Notes: generated from the letters alone by a model not told the origin. Numbered from the stretch's first letter, positions 7,104-16,081 are shown. The stretch is 47,856 nucleotides of DNA from DATGEP01 sp035310125 (GCA_035310125.1 DATGEP010000084.1:1-47856); one strand, 5' to 3'. Program-made: numbers and translations.

Positions 7104-7131
7104 TTGACAACAGCAGCCGATATGTTACGCT
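7104..7131 (+). promoter_or_regulatory. Promoter of the Asp-box protein gene
   Basis: TTGACA (7104-7109), a 16-base spacer and TACGCT (7126-7131), 130 bases before the start at 7262. The core ATATGTTACGCTTGG is almost the same as the core of the promoter at 16226-16254. Confidence 0.55.
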
Positions 7132-7261
7132 TGGGCAAGCGGACACTGCGGTGGCCATGCCTGCGTAGCGCTGCCGCGTAGTACCCATCGTACACAGTGC
7201 CGGTCAGGCAGGTGTTGGATCATGCGAACAGTCGCTCGTGAACGCACGAAAAGGGGTATCT

Positions 7262-8779
7262 ATGGCTCGCAACAGGTGGTTCTGGACCGCCGGCATGGCG
7301 GTCGTTCTGTTGGCGCTGCTCGGGCTGACGCTGCACGCCGTGATGCCGGCCCGCGCCTCCAACAGCACCACCAGCTCACCCTACAGTAAGCCCCTCTGGT
7401 GGGCGAAATTCCAAACGGTCTCGGCCAACAGCTTCAAGCCACTGACCACTCCTGACACCACGCAGAGCGTCACGGTCGGGACCAACGTTGACGTCAGCAA
7501 CGAACCCGGCCCGCAGAGCGAAACCTCGATCGCGATCAACCCCAACCATCCCGCTCAGATCGTCGGCGGCTCGAACGAGATCTTCCGCCTGCCGATGCGC
7601 GGTTACTTCTCAGGCGACAGCGGTGCCACCTGGGGTGGCGTCGATCTGCCGCTTCCCCCGCCACTGGTCAACAACGGCGCGGATTTCGGCTCGGACCCCG
7701 GTGTCGCCTGGGATACCCGCGGCAATGTCTTCTACTCCTACATCGTCGTCTTCTTCAGCAACGGCTTCAATCATGGCCTGGGCGTCGCCATCAACGGCAC
7801 CGAGATGGCCGTGGCGCGCTCGTCCGACGGCGGGCGCACGTGGACCGCCACCTTCTTCGACCAGCAAACGGGACAGGGACAATTCGACGACAAACCCATG
7901 ATCGCCGTGGACACAAATCCCAAAAGCCCGTTCCGTGATACGATCTACGTCGCTTGGGACAACTCGAACGGCAGCTCGTCGAGCGGCAACAACCTCCTGG
8001 TCAGCCATTCAACCGATGGCGGCGTGACGTTCTCGGCGCCGGTCATCGCCAGCGCTAGCGGCGGCGCGCCCAAGTCGGTCATCGGCGCGGATCCGTTCGT
8101 CGGGCCGGACGGCACGCTCTACGTCGCCTGGCATGACGTCCAGAACAACCTCATCGCCCAGAGCCGCTCCACCGACGGCGGCCAGACCTTCGGCCCCACC
8201 CGCACGGTCGCGCCCACGCAGGTCGCATTCGATGTCGGCATCCCTGCCATGAATACGCGCCGCGCACTGGTCTATCCTGCGTGCGGAGCTGATACCAGCA
8301 CGAGCGCCAATCGCGGGACACTCTACTGCTCGTGGATGGATGAGACCGCGACGAACGGGACTGATATCTTCGTGGCCCACTCGACCGATGGCGGCGGCAC
8401 CTGGAGCGCGCCGGTGCGCGCGAACGACGACCCGACGGGCGTGGCCAACGACCAGTTCAACCAGTGGCTCGCTGTGGACCCGGCCGATGGCACCGTTGAC
8501 CTGAGCTGGAACGACACCCGCAACGACCCCACCCATGTGAGTACTGATATCTTCTACACGCGCTCGACCGACGGCGGCCAAACGTTCGCCAACAATGTAC
8601 AGGTGACCACCGCGCCGACTAACGAGACGTGTTGTGGCGCCGACTTGGGCAACCAGTACGGCGACTATGAGGGCATCGCCGCCCTCGGCGGTGTTGTCCA
8701 TCCGATCTGGACCGATCGGCGCACCAGCGTGACCGCGCTGGACGAGGAAGTCTTCACCGCCACAATCACGACGAAGTAG
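7262..8779 (+). CDS. Secreted Asp-box beta-propeller protein (sialidase-like)
   Basis: A 505-residue protein with a clear signal peptide (MARNRWFWTA, hydrophobic core, cleavage near ARA-SN at about residue 32). Six Asp-box motifs (S.D.G.TW/F) are seen: SGDSGATWGG, SSDGGRTWTA, STDGGVTFSA, STDGGQTFGP, STDGGGTWSA and STDGGQTFAN. These mark blades of a sialidase or BNR-type propeller. Such proteins include exo-sialidases, but I do not see the arginine triad or a nucleophile Tyr well enough to claim that activity. The start is the ATG at 7262 behind AAAAGGGG; an in-frame GTG at 7238 is less likely. It is probably monocistronic. Confidence 0.85.
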   Translation: MARNRWFWTAGMAVVLLALLGLTLHAVMPARASNSTTSSPYSKPLWWAKFQTVSANSFKPLTTPDTTQSVTVGTNVDVSNEPGPQSETSIAINPNHPAQIVGGSNEIFRLPMRGYFSGDSGATWGGVDLPLPPPLVNNGADFGSDPGVAWDTRGNVFYSYIVVFFSNGFNHGLGVAINGTEMAVARSSDGGRTWTATFFDQQTGQGQFDDKPMIAVDTNPKSPFRDTIYVAWDNSNGSSSSGNNLLVSHSTDGGVTFSAPVIASASGGAPKSVIGADPFVGPDGTLYVAWHDVQNNLIAQSRSTDGGQTFGPTRTVAPTQVAFDVGIPAMNTRRALVYPACGADTSTSANRGTLYCSWMDETATNGTDIFVAHSTDGGGTWSAPVRANDDPTGVANDQFNQWLAVDPADGTVDLSWNDTRNDPTHVSTDIFYTRSTDGGQTFANNVQVTTAPTNETCCGADLGNQYGDYEGIAALGGVVHPIWTDRRTSVTALDEEVFTATITTK

Positions 8780-8863
8780 GAACCAGGCGGGTGGGCACTA
8801 GTACGCGGAGCGCCCATCTGCCGGTCCTTCGATGCCGATAGTACGCTTCCAGGCTTTACGCCG

Positions 8864-9259
8864 CTACCTGCTGCCTTGTATCTTGCGCCAGCCACCAGCG
8901 CGGTTGTTGGCGATAACAGCCTGAAAGAGGCCCAATAGCGCGCGCTCATTGAGAGCTTCGCCCTGACGAACCTGCATCGCCCGCGCGGTCACGTTGCCCT
9001 GCCCCTGGTTGATGATGCCCTCGGGATCGGGCGCGATAGGGTCGTAGATGAAGACGTTGACATGATCCTTGGCCGCCAGTAGCGCGCAAATGTTGCCATC
9101 GAGCGTAAAGTACGGCCGGTTCATACGTTTGATGATCTCGGTGACATCCGGGTCGGCGGCATGCACCAGGTCCCGCACGCGGCGGCAAATATCCTGCTGC
9201 CAGTCGGGTAGCGTATTGATGTATTGGTCTACGCGGGAATCGGTGTGGTATGTGCTCAT
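8864..9259 (-). CDS. DUF1801 family protein
   Basis: A 131-residue cytoplasmic protein of the DUF1801 (YdhG-like) family: VDQYINTLPDWQQDICRRVR then DLVHAADPDVTEIIKRMNRP, followed by YFTLDGNICALLAAKDHVNV, matching the family's paired helices and small beta-sheet. Some members are called iron chaperones in Bacillus, but the biochemical role of the family is poorly established, so no function is claimed. The ribosome site is weak (AGG three bases before ATG). It lies tail-to-tail with the Asp-box gene and upstream of the liv operon end on the same strand, without evident functional links. Confidence 0.85.
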   Translation of the reverse strand: MSTYHTDSRVDQYINTLPDWQQDICRRVRDLVHAADPDVTEIIKRMNRPYFTLDGNICALLAAKDHVNVFIYDPIAPDPEGIINQGQGNVTARAMQVRQGEALNERALLGLFQAVIANNRAGGWRKIQGSR

Positions 9260-9379
9260 GGGCCTATGGTATCACACCCCATTTTGTGCAGCCATGAACG
9301 CCATTCCGCGGCAGGCTCTTGACTCACGACAAGCGCGCGGAATGCTTCTACCTGAGGCAAACAGCGGCCACGAACGATC

Positions 9380-10177
9380 CTATTCACCAAGGTATGCGGC
9401 GCGGACCGCGGAGCTGTTGAGCAGATCAGCGCTCGGCCCAGTGACGACGATGCGGCCGTTCTCGATCACATAGCCACGGTCCGCGCGCTCGAGCGCAATC
9501 TGGACATCCTGCTCCACCAGCAGGAAACTCAGGTGCTGATCCCGGTGGATCGCATCTATCGCACCGAGGAGGTCATCCACCACTTTAGGCGCGAGGCCAA
9601 GTGAGAGCTCATCTATGAGCAGCAGGGCGGGGCGCGACATCAGGCCGCGACCAATGGCGCACATCTGCTGCTCGCCGCCCGACAGCGAGCCGGCAAGCTG
9701 GGTGCGCCGCTCACGCAGGACTGGCAGCAGCTGATAGACGCGCTCCAAATCCTCACCGATCGCGCGCGGAGATCCAGCCCGGCGGGTGTATGCCCCAAGC
9801 CGCAGATTCCCTTCGACGCTCAGAGCCGCGAACAAGCGGCGACCCTGCGGCACGTGCGCCAGACCATGCCCGACGATACGCTCCGCCGGCATGCGCTCGA
9901 TGTGGCGTCCATCGAACACCGCCTCGCCCTTCCACGGTCGCAATAGACCGGAGATCGCCGCCAGAAGCGTAGACTTACCGGCGCCATTGGCCCCCACCAG
10001 AGCCACGACCTCGCCACGCCCGACCTCCAGCGACACATCCCACAAAACCTGAGTATCCCCATAACCGACATCTATGCCGCGCACCGCGAGCAATAAAGGG
10101 TCAGATTGATGAAGTTGCGCGGCCTCAGCATGTGAGACAGGCTGCGCCAAATTATTCGCATCGCCACTTGCGCTCAT
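9380..10177 (-). CDS. livF: Branched-chain amino acid type ABC transporter ATPase LivF
   Basis: A 265-residue LivF-type ATPase, one of two nucleotide-binding subunits of a HAAT-family importer. It shows Walker A (GANGAGKSTL), the signature LSGGEQQM, Walker B (LLLIDELSLGLAP) and the switch His region, and the Liv-specific QGRRLFAALSVEGNLRLG. The start ATG overlaps the livG stop in an ATGA, so the two ATPases are probably made in equal amounts. A tail of about 25 polar residues precedes the domain. Substrate cannot be told from the ATPase; related systems carry branched-chain amino acids, urea, amides or aromatic acids. Confidence 0.95.
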   Translation of the reverse strand: MSASGDANNLAQPVSHAEAAQLHQSDPLLLAVRGIDVGYGDTQVLWDVSLEVGRGEVVALVGANGAGKSTLLAAISGLLRPWKGEAVFDGRHIERMPAERIVGHGLAHVPQGRRLFAALSVEGNLRLGAYTRRAGSPRAIGEDLERVYQLLPVLRERRTQLAGSLSGGEQQMCAIGRGLMSRPALLLIDELSLGLAPKVVDDLLGAIDAIHRDQHLSFLLVEQDVQIALERADRGYVIENGRIVVTGPSADLLNSSAVRAAYLGE

Positions 10178-11052
10178 ACCAGGCCCTCCTTCCAGGTGTC
10201 ATCTGGCGTAGGAGGATCGAACGCGGCGCTCCCTGTCTCCGCGCCTCGCCGCGCCTGATCGGCGGCGCGTTGACGCGCATAGCGCTCGCCCAAGTACGCC
10301 TCGACGACTCGTGGATCAGAGAGTACGGCATCGGGAGCATCCTCAGCGATCTTGCGACCATGATGCAGAACGAGGATACGGTCAGAGACGCCGGTGATCG
10401 CACGCATCACATGCTCAACAACCAGGACGGTGACGCCTGACTGATTGATCTCGCGAATGAGCCCCACCGCCTCCCCAACTTCGCGCGGGGTCAATCCAGC
10501 CATGACTTCATCCAGCAGTAGAAGCTGCGGATTGGTGGCCAACGCACGAGCCATCTCCAGGCGCTTACGGTCGGCGACGGTAAGCTCGTCGCCTTTGAGG
10601 CGCGCCTTGTGCGCAAGCCCCACGCGCTCAAGGACCGCATCCGCTCGCCGCGCCGCCCGCGCCCTACTCCTCACACCGCCGCCGAAGAGAGCCCCTACGA
10701 TAACGTTCTCGCGAATGTCGAGCTGTGCGAATGGCTGGGTGATCTGGAACGTGCGCGCGATGCCCAGGAGCGCACGCTGGTGAGGCGCGAGGCGAGTGAT
10801 GTCGCGTCCCTGAAAGCGAATAGTTCCTGATGTGGGCGCGAGCGCTCCACCGATGAGACTGATCGCCGTGGACTTGCCGGCGCCGTTGGGGCCAATCATA
10901 CCGAGCACCTCGCCGCTGCGCAGGCGAAAGCTGAGGTCCTCAACCGCGGGCAAACCACCGAAGCGCTTGGTGATGTGTTCCAGCTCCAACATGGGAGCCT
11001 GCGCCGGGTCCTGGGCATTAGATGCCGTTGGATAAGATGAAGCGTGTGACAC
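10174..11052 (-). CDS. livG: Branched-chain amino acid type ABC transporter ATPase LivG
   Basis: LivG-type ATPase with MLELEHITKRFGGLPAVEDL, Walker A (GPNGAGKST), the long LivG insertion typical of the family (RTFQITQPFAQLDIRENVIV), Walker B (LLLLDEVMAGLTP) and the end VVEAYLGERYA. The GTG at 11052 has GGGAG six bases upstream and overlaps livM by 35 bases; an ATG at 10992, beginning directly with MLELEHITK, is the alternative. The signature motif is atypical: GDELTVADRKRLEMARAL, where LSVG.R is usual in LivG. About 30 C-terminal residues (QRAADQARRG onward) extend beyond the usual end. Confidence 0.94.
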   Translation of the reverse strand: MSHASSYPTASNAQDPAQAPMLELEHITKRFGGLPAVEDLSFRLRSGEVLGMIGPNGAGKSTAISLIGGALAPTSGTIRFQGRDITRLAPHQRALLGIARTFQITQPFAQLDIRENVIVGALFGGGVRSRARAARRADAVLERVGLAHKARLKGDELTVADRKRLEMARALATNPQLLLLDEVMAGLTPREVGEAVGLIREINQSGVTVLVVEHVMRAITGVSDRILVLHHGRKIAEDAPDAVLSDPRVVEAYLGERYARQRAADQARRGAETGSAAFDPPTPDDTWKEGLV

Positions 11053-12100
11053 GCCGCACTCCCTGTCTAACTCGCATAGGATAGCTCTGCTTGACACCCG
11101 CCGGAGCGCGTATCAGCTCCTGAACCAATCGGATGAGACCCTGTGGCAGGAAGATCGTCACGAGGATAATCAGCACACCGAGCAACGGTCCGTGGATGGC
11201 AGTGAACGAGATCGAGGTGTACTGGTCGAGGTATTCGATGATGATGGCCCCAAGTATCGGCCCGAGGATGGTGCCCGCACCTCCCAGAAAAGTCATGAGC
11301 ACCATTGCCACTGAGATGCTTACATCGAAGGCGCCCCCCTCGCCGACAGGGTCGAATGAGAGCTGCCAGTAGGCGAATAGTCCGCCGGCAACCGCCGTCG
11401 GGAGCGCACTGAGCACGAAAGCGCCCACTTTGTACCAATACGTGGCGATGCCCAGTGCCTCGGCTGCCTGTTCGTTCTCGCGAATGGCCACCAGCGCGTA
11501 GCCAAAGCGGCTGCGGGTGAGCCAGGTGGTGCCGAGCAGGGTGAGTAGCGAAAGCACGAGAAAGCCGTAGAAGAACAGCGAATTGGTAAGCTCGAAGTTG
11601 AGGCCCGGCGGATTTAACGAGATCTCGCCCGCCGTGCCGCCAACATTCTTGGACTGGATAACCTGGCCCAGCGCTTCGGCGATGCCAAGCGTGGCAATGG
11701 CAAAGTAGTGTCCCCGCAGCCGCAGAACGGGCAACCCAAGCAAGAACGCGAAAAGCCCGGCGATGATCGGCGCCAGCACAAGACCCAGCAGGTATGGCAT
11801 GTTCCGTTCAAGGACGAGCGACACCGTGTAGGCGCCAATGCCAAAGAAGGCCACATTGCCGAACGCGGCGTGGCCCGCGAAGCCACCAATAAAGTTCCAG
11901 CCTTGCGCCAGCACGCAGTACATGACGATGAAGGTCCACATACCCAGCGCCGATTGGTCACCTGTCAGGGGAATCAGGCCGATGACGGCCAGGATCACGA
12001 TGCCCAGGCCCAGCGACCACCGCCAGTCTTTGCTCTCGCGCGGCGCCAGAGCGAGGGCGGCATCAGCTTCGATCTCGCGGTCGGGAGTCGGTTTAGCCAC
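11018..12100 (-). CDS. livM: Branched-chain amino acid type ABC transporter permease LivM
   Basis: A 360-residue LivM permease with about nine hydrophobic segments and the family hallmarks GWNFIGGFAGHAAFGNVAFF and LRGHYFAIATLGIAEAL, plus FLGGAGTILGPILGAIIIEY. Paired with LivH it forms the membrane channel of the importer. The start is a GTG at 12100 with AGGAG five bases upstream; that ribosome site overlaps the end of livH, nine bases away. The N-terminal 25 residues are acidic and cytoplasmic, longer than in many homologues. Confidence 0.95.
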   Translation of the reverse strand: MAKPTPDREIEADAALALAPRESKDWRWSLGLGIVILAVIGLIPLTGDQSALGMWTFIVMYCVLAQGWNFIGGFAGHAAFGNVAFFGIGAYTVSLVLERNMPYLLGLVLAPIIAGLFAFLLGLPVLRLRGHYFAIATLGIAEALGQVIQSKNVGGTAGEISLNPPGLNFELTNSLFFYGFLVLSLLTLLGTTWLTRSRFGYALVAIRENEQAAEALGIATYWYKVGAFVLSALPTAVAGGLFAYWQLSFDPVGEGGAFDVSISVAMVLMTFLGGAGTILGPILGAIIIEYLDQYTSISFTAIHGPLLGVLIILVTIFLPQGLIRLVQELIRAPAGVKQSYPMRVRQGVRRVTRFILSNGI

Positions 12101-12109
12101 ACGTTCTCC

Positions 12110-12976
12110 TCACGAGTAGAAGGGCTTGCCCAGCACCCCATAGGGCCGCAGGATCAGCACCAGGACGAGCACTACAAATGCGATGGCCGTATCCAGCCCA
12201 AAGCCGACGCCCGGGACGAGAGGCCCAAAGACTTCCGCGAACGCAAAGAGCAAGCCGCCGGCAAGAGCGCCCCACGGTGTGCCTAGCCCTCCAAGCGCCA
12301 CGATAACGAACGCAAAGAGGGTGAACTGGCCACTAAAGATAGGGCTAAACTGCAAGGTCATGGCAAGCATGGCACCCGCCGCTCCCGCGAGCGCCGCCCC
12401 GATGCCGAATGTCAGCGCGTAGCTGTTGGCGACACTGATGCCCATGAGTCGCGCGGCGTCGCGGTCCATACCAACCGCCAGGATGGCGTTGCCAATGCGG
12501 GTGCGCGAGAGGAAGAGGCTCAACGCGGCTGTGAGCGCGACAGCAATCGCTCCCACAGCCAAATTGAGCAAGGGGATACGCGCTCCCAAGACTTCGAAGC
12601 CAGCGCTGGAGTATGGAGTGTTGATAGCCTTATACCCGGCGGTGAACAGGTCTTGTAGCACGTTCGAGATGAGCAGATCCAGGCCAAACGTGAGCATGAA
12701 CGTCACCAGAAACGGCGCACGAATGACACGATTAATCATCACATATTGGATGGCGTAGCCGATGCAGAACAAGACGCCCATCGCGACAAGAATACCGACA
12801 AATGGATTGAGGTGTAAGACAGTGTACGACCAGTATGCGACATACGCGCCCAGGATCACTAGTGAGCCTTGCGCGAGATTGAGGATGTTCATGAGACCCC
12901 AGACCAGCGAAAAGCCGAGGCCAATCGCCGCATAGAAGCATCCGAGAAGGATCCAGTTGACGATGTCCTGTGCCAT
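12110..12976 (-). CDS. livH: Branched-chain amino acid type ABC transporter permease LivH
   Basis: A 289-residue LivH permease: IVNWILLGCFYAAIGLGFSL then VWGLMNILNLAQGSLVILGA, VGMDRDAARLMGISVANSYA, and IVALGGLGTPWGALAGGLLF near the end, with eight or so membrane helices. The reading frame is open 43 codons further upstream, but the ATG at 12976 follows GGGAG at seven bases and gives the standard start. It opens the permease-ATPase part of the operon. The 243-base gap to the binding-protein gene holds a strong hairpin (13170-13199), which may set different levels for the binding protein and the membrane complex. Confidence 0.94.
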   Translation of the reverse strand: MAQDIVNWILLGCFYAAIGLGFSLVWGLMNILNLAQGSLVILGAYVAYWSYTVLHLNPFVGILVAMGVLFCIGYAIQYVMINRVIRAPFLVTFMLTFGLDLLISNVLQDLFTAGYKAINTPYSSAGFEVLGARIPLLNLAVGAIAVALTAALSLFLSRTRIGNAILAVGMDRDAARLMGISVANSYALTFGIGAALAGAAGAMLAMTLQFSPIFSGQFTLFAFVIVALGGLGTPWGALAGGLLFAFAEVFGPLVPGVGFGLDTAIAFVVLVLVLILRPYGVLGKPFYS

Positions 12977-13169
12977 GTCAGCTCTCCCGCGAAGACGTGG
13001 TGTCATGTAGTGAGCGTCCGCCCTGGCGATGACGTAGCCACGAGACGGCAGGGCGTGCGCAAAGATCCGCCCCTGAGCCTGGGTTCTATGATACACCGGA
13101 TACACGCGATAACAATGAATGACCCTAGCGCAGGCGTCTAGAGGTCAGGCCGGGAGGTAGTGAGATGCT

Positions 13170-13199
13170 GGTGGAGCGGGCAGGAATGCCCGCTCCACC
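13170..13199. repeat. Perfect 13-base hairpin between the binding-protein gene and livH
   Basis: Arms GGTGGAGCGGGCA and TGCCCGCTCCACC with loop GGAA. No T-run follows on the minus strand. It lies 20 bases beyond the stop of the binding-protein gene. Such a hairpin could stabilise that mRNA end or partly terminate. It shares its ends (GGTGG/CCACC) and loop with the element at 16082-16133, so it also looks like a dispersed repeat. Confidence 0.7.
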
Positions 13200-13219
13200 C
13201 CACATCCCAAAAGGGACGA

Positions 13220-14575
13220 CTAGCGCTGGCCAAACGGCGGTGTCGGGTACTGGAGCGTGGCGTTAGCAATGTCGGTCGGGAAGACCGTCAACACCTTCCC
13301 GCTCTGAATTTGGATGGTGGCCATGGGCTTGGTGTCGTTCTCGCCGTTGCCGCTGAACTTGATCTGGCCGTAGAACGTCGTGACGTTGAGGCTTGAGAGC
13401 GCATCGCGAACCTTATGAGGGTCAAGCGAGTTCGCGTTCTGGAGCGCGAACTGGTACGCGAGGCCACAGGCGGCGGACTCAGCGGCCTGGTACGACGGCT
13501 CAACGCCATACTTGGCCTTGTACATCTGCTCGAAATTCTGTGCGGTGCCGAAAAGGTCCGTGCCCTGGTACTTCACCTGGGGTGTCCACTGCGAGCTGCC
13601 AATGACATAGTTTGCATCGCCAGCCATGGTAGTAATGAAGTCGGGCAGGGCGGGGCCGACGGTAAATGCCCAGAGCTTGGGGTTGACGCCAAGCTGCTTT
13701 GCCTGCTTGAGCGTCGTGAGCGCTTCGTCCTCATGGCCAGAGCCCAGGATCATGTCGGGCACCCCACCGCTAGCAGAGGTTTTGATCTGCGTCAGGATGC
13801 CGCTTAGATCGGACGAGTTGGCTGGATACGATTGTGTATAGACGACATTCATGCCGCTACTGAGGGCGAGGGTCTTGGCCGCGGCGGCCACCTCGGTTGA
13901 GAATGCGTCGTTGGCGTTGATGATGGCGATGGTTTTAGGCGGCGTGGGGAGCGATAGGGCCGCTTTGACCATCGTGCCAGCGTATTCCGGAGACGGGCTG
14001 AGCACACCAAAGATGTACGGATTGCCCTTGGAGAAGATCGCCCGCGCCGCGCCGTTGCCCTCAACCATAGGAATCTGATACTGTTCGGCAATCACCTCGT
14101 CCGTCAGGGTTGCGGCAGACCCGTACGGCCCGAGGAGGAAGTTGACTTTATCGGCGGTAATGAGCTGTTTGGTGAGCTGTGCGCTCTTCTGGGCGCTGCT
14201 TCCGTCGTCGTAATATTTGATCTTGACTTGATAGCTCTTGCCGCCGATCGTGATGCCGCCATGCGTGTTGACCTCGTTGGCCCAGAGGCTGTACCCGTTG
14301 AGCGTATCCGTGCCCTCGTGAGAGAGGCTGCCCGTGAGCGAGAGTGGGGCGCCGAAGGTGATCGTGGTTGAGCCGCCGGAGCTCCCGCTGCTCCCGCCAC
14401 AGGCAGCCAGAAGCCCCGGCAAGAGGAGCGCAAGCAGCGCCAGCACGGGCAATGGAGCGCGCCAGCGCCAGCCACTGTGTGCCGCCGACACAGAGATGCG
14501 TGTTTCGTCAAGCGACATTCTCAGCCGAGAGCCGAGACGGGATGTCGAGCCGTGTACGTACGCCATGAAACCCAT
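13220..14575 (-). CDS. ABC importer substrate-binding lipoprotein (LivJ/LivK family)
   Basis: A periplasmic-binding-protein type I fold (Peripla_BP_6) of the Liv family. After a long positively charged N-region comes the lipobox LLAACGG with Cys near residue 59, so the protein is membrane-tethered. The mature part starts ITFGAPLSLTGSLSHEG and has NFLLGPYGSAATLTDEV, IINANDAFSTEVAAAAKTLA and WTPQVKYQGTDLFGTAQNFE. It delivers substrate to LivHMGF. The ATG at 14575 has GAGGGGG eight bases upstream; an ATG at 14518 would give a more normal signal length but has a poor ribosome site. Substrate unknown: neighbouring paa genes and an acyl-CoA dehydrogenase make amino acids or aromatic acids plausible. 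Confidence 0.9.
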   Translation of the reverse strand: MGFMAYVHGSTSRLGSRLRMSLDETRISVSAAHSGWRWRAPLPVLALLALLLPGLLAACGGSSGSSGGSTTITFGAPLSLTGSLSHEGTDTLNGYSLWANEVNTHGGITIGGKSYQVKIKYYDDGSSAQKSAQLTKQLITADKVNFLLGPYGSAATLTDEVIAEQYQIPMVEGNGAARAIFSKGNPYIFGVLSPSPEYAGTMVKAALSLPTPPKTIAIINANDAFSTEVAAAAKTLALSSGMNVVYTQSYPANSSDLSGILTQIKTSASGGVPDMILGSGHEDEALTTLKQAKQLGVNPKLWAFTVGPALPDFITTMAGDANYVIGSSQWTPQVKYQGTDLFGTAQNFEQMYKAKYGVEPSYQAAESAACGLAYQFALQNANSLDPHKVRDALSSLNVTTFYGQIKFSGNGENDTKPMATIQIQSGKVLTVFPTDIANATLQYPTPPFGQR

Positions 14576-14708
14576 GCCGAGTACCCCCTCTGCTGCCCTT
14601 GCCTCGCCAGTGCGCGCCATCGTTTCAGGTCTTCAGAATGCCTTTCTATAATGATGATAAGTCCTGGCCGCGCGCGTACCGAGCCGGCAAAGTTGCGTGA
14701 ACACGTCC

Positions 14709-14731
14709 GCTTGCGCGGACTTCGCGCAAGC
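14709..14731. promoter_or_regulatory. Perfect inverted repeat in the divergent intergenic region
   Basis: GCTTGCGCG-GACTT-CGCGCAAGC, 9-base arms with a 5-base centre, lying between the divergent binding-protein and acyl-CoA dehydrogenase genes. A second nested pairing (GTCCGC-TTGC-GCGGAC) uses the same bases. It could be an operator or a palindromic repeat. Confidence 0.4.
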
Positions 14732-14783
14732 TACTAGCTTATCGTACACTACGTCACAGCCACGTTTCTTCTCTCATGATGCG

Positions 14784-14806
14784 ACATATCCCATTGGGAA
14801 ATATGT
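14784..14806. promoter_or_regulatory. AT-rich dyad, candidate operator
   Basis: ACATATCCCA-TT-GGG-AA-ATATGT is an almost symmetric 23-base dyad in an otherwise GC-rich region, 48 bases before the acyl-CoA dehydrogenase start. Its length and symmetry suit a TetR- or GntR-type binding site. No regulator gene is nearby. Confidence 0.45.
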
Positions 14807-14853
14807 GTGCTGAGTGCCGGTGACCTTGCCACGCCGGAGTCCGAGAGGAGTGT

Positions 14854-16011
14854 ATGCCACACCCGGAAGCGTATCCCCACCTGCGCGCGGCGCTCCGCGA
14901 GCTGTGCGCCCGGTTCCCAGTCGAATACTGGCGCGATCTGGATCAGCGCCGCGCGTACCCGGAAGACTTTGTCGCCGCGCTGACGGCGGCGGGCTACCTT
15001 GGCGCCTTGATCCCACGCGAATATGGCGGACAAGGCATCAGCCTCACCGAGGCGAGCGTCATCGTCGAAGAGATCAATCGCTCCGGTGGCAACGCGGGGC
15101 CCTACCACGCGCAAATGTATACGATGGGGACGATTCTGCGGCATGGGTCTCCTGCTCAGAAACGTGAATATCTTCCCGCGATAGCTCGCGGCGAGCTACG
15201 GCTCCAGGCATTCGGTGTCACCGAGCCGGATGCCGGCACGGATACCGCCAGCGTGACAACCACCGCCACGCGCGAAGGCGACCGCTACCGCATCAATGGC
15301 CGCAAGATCTATACGTCGCGCGTGCAGCACTCTGACCTGCTGCTGCTGCTCGTGCGCACCACGCCGCGCGAACACGTAAACAGACGCACCGATGGATTGT
15401 CAGTCTTGCTCGTTGATCTGCGCGAAGCCATCGGCCACGGCCTGACGGTAAAGCCCATCAACGTCATGCTCAACAATGAAACCAATGAGCTTCGCTTCGA
15501 AAACGTTGACGTTGCAGCGGAGAACCTGATCGGCGAGGAGGGCCAGGGATTCCGATACCTGCTGGATGGTCTCAACGCCGAGCGCATCCTTATCGCCGCC
15601 GAATGTAGCGGCGATGGTCGCTGGTTCGTGGATCAGGCGACGCGGCGCGCACGCGAGCGAGTGGTGTTTGGCCGCCCCATCGGCCAGAATCAAGGCGTCC
15701 AGTTTCCCATTGCACTGGCCCACGCACATGTCGAGGCGGCTGATCTCATGCGCTTCCGAGCGGCGACCTTGTTTGACGGCGGTGAGCCGTGTGGCGCTGA
15801 GGCGAACATGGCTAAGCTGCTGGCAGCCGACGCTTCCTGGGAGGCGGCGAATGTCGCTATGCAGACCTTTGGGGGGTATGGCCTGACGGTGGACTATGAC
15901 ATCGAGCGCAAGTTCCGCGAGACCCGGCTCTATCAGATCGCACCCATCTCGACCAATCTCATTCTCGCATACATCGCCGAGCACGAGCTTGGCCTGCCAA
16001 GGTCATACTGA
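14854..16011 (+). CDS. Acyl-CoA dehydrogenase family protein
   Basis: A 385-residue flavoprotein of the acyl-CoA dehydrogenase family. FAD and substrate motifs are seen: LQAFGVTEPDAGTDTASVTT, then the beta-barrel (YRINGRKIYTSRVQHSDLLL), NAERILIAAECSGDG, RVVFGRPIGQNQGVQFPIAL, QTFGGYGLTVDYDIERKFRE and the end AEHELGLPRSY. The Glu that acts as base in medium-chain enzymes (YEGT) is absent here (LYQIAPIST); E243 in NAER occupies the place of the isovaleryl-CoA dehydrogenase base. The ATG follows GAGAGGAG. It is divergent from the importer operon and may act on CoA esters derived from the imported compound. Substrate unknown. Confidence 0.92.
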   Translation: MPHPEAYPHLRAALRELCARFPVEYWRDLDQRRAYPEDFVAALTAAGYLGALIPREYGGQGISLTEASVIVEEINRSGGNAGPYHAQMYTMGTILRHGSPAQKREYLPAIARGELRLQAFGVTEPDAGTDTASVTTTATREGDRYRINGRKIYTSRVQHSDLLLLLVRTTPREHVNRRTDGLSVLLVDLREAIGHGLTVKPINVMLNNETNELRFENVDVAAENLIGEEGQGFRYLLDGLNAERILIAAECSGDGRWFVDQATRRARERVVFGRPIGQNQGVQFPIALAHAHVEAADLMRFRAATLFDGGEPCGAEANMAKLLAADASWEAANVAMQTFGGYGLTVDYDIERKFRETRLYQIAPISTNLILAYIAEHELGLPRSY

Positions 16012-16081
16012 ATGTCGCCGATTGGATGAGCCTGTGTTGGCAACTACTGATGTCGGTGCGGGGAACTGAAGCAGCCGAGCT

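Noticed and set aside
6880..7188. Minus-strand frame with a KHRKHRKYHKHR stretch
   Set aside because: The basic stretch is only the translation of the 9-base tandem repeat; no ribosome site or recognisable family.
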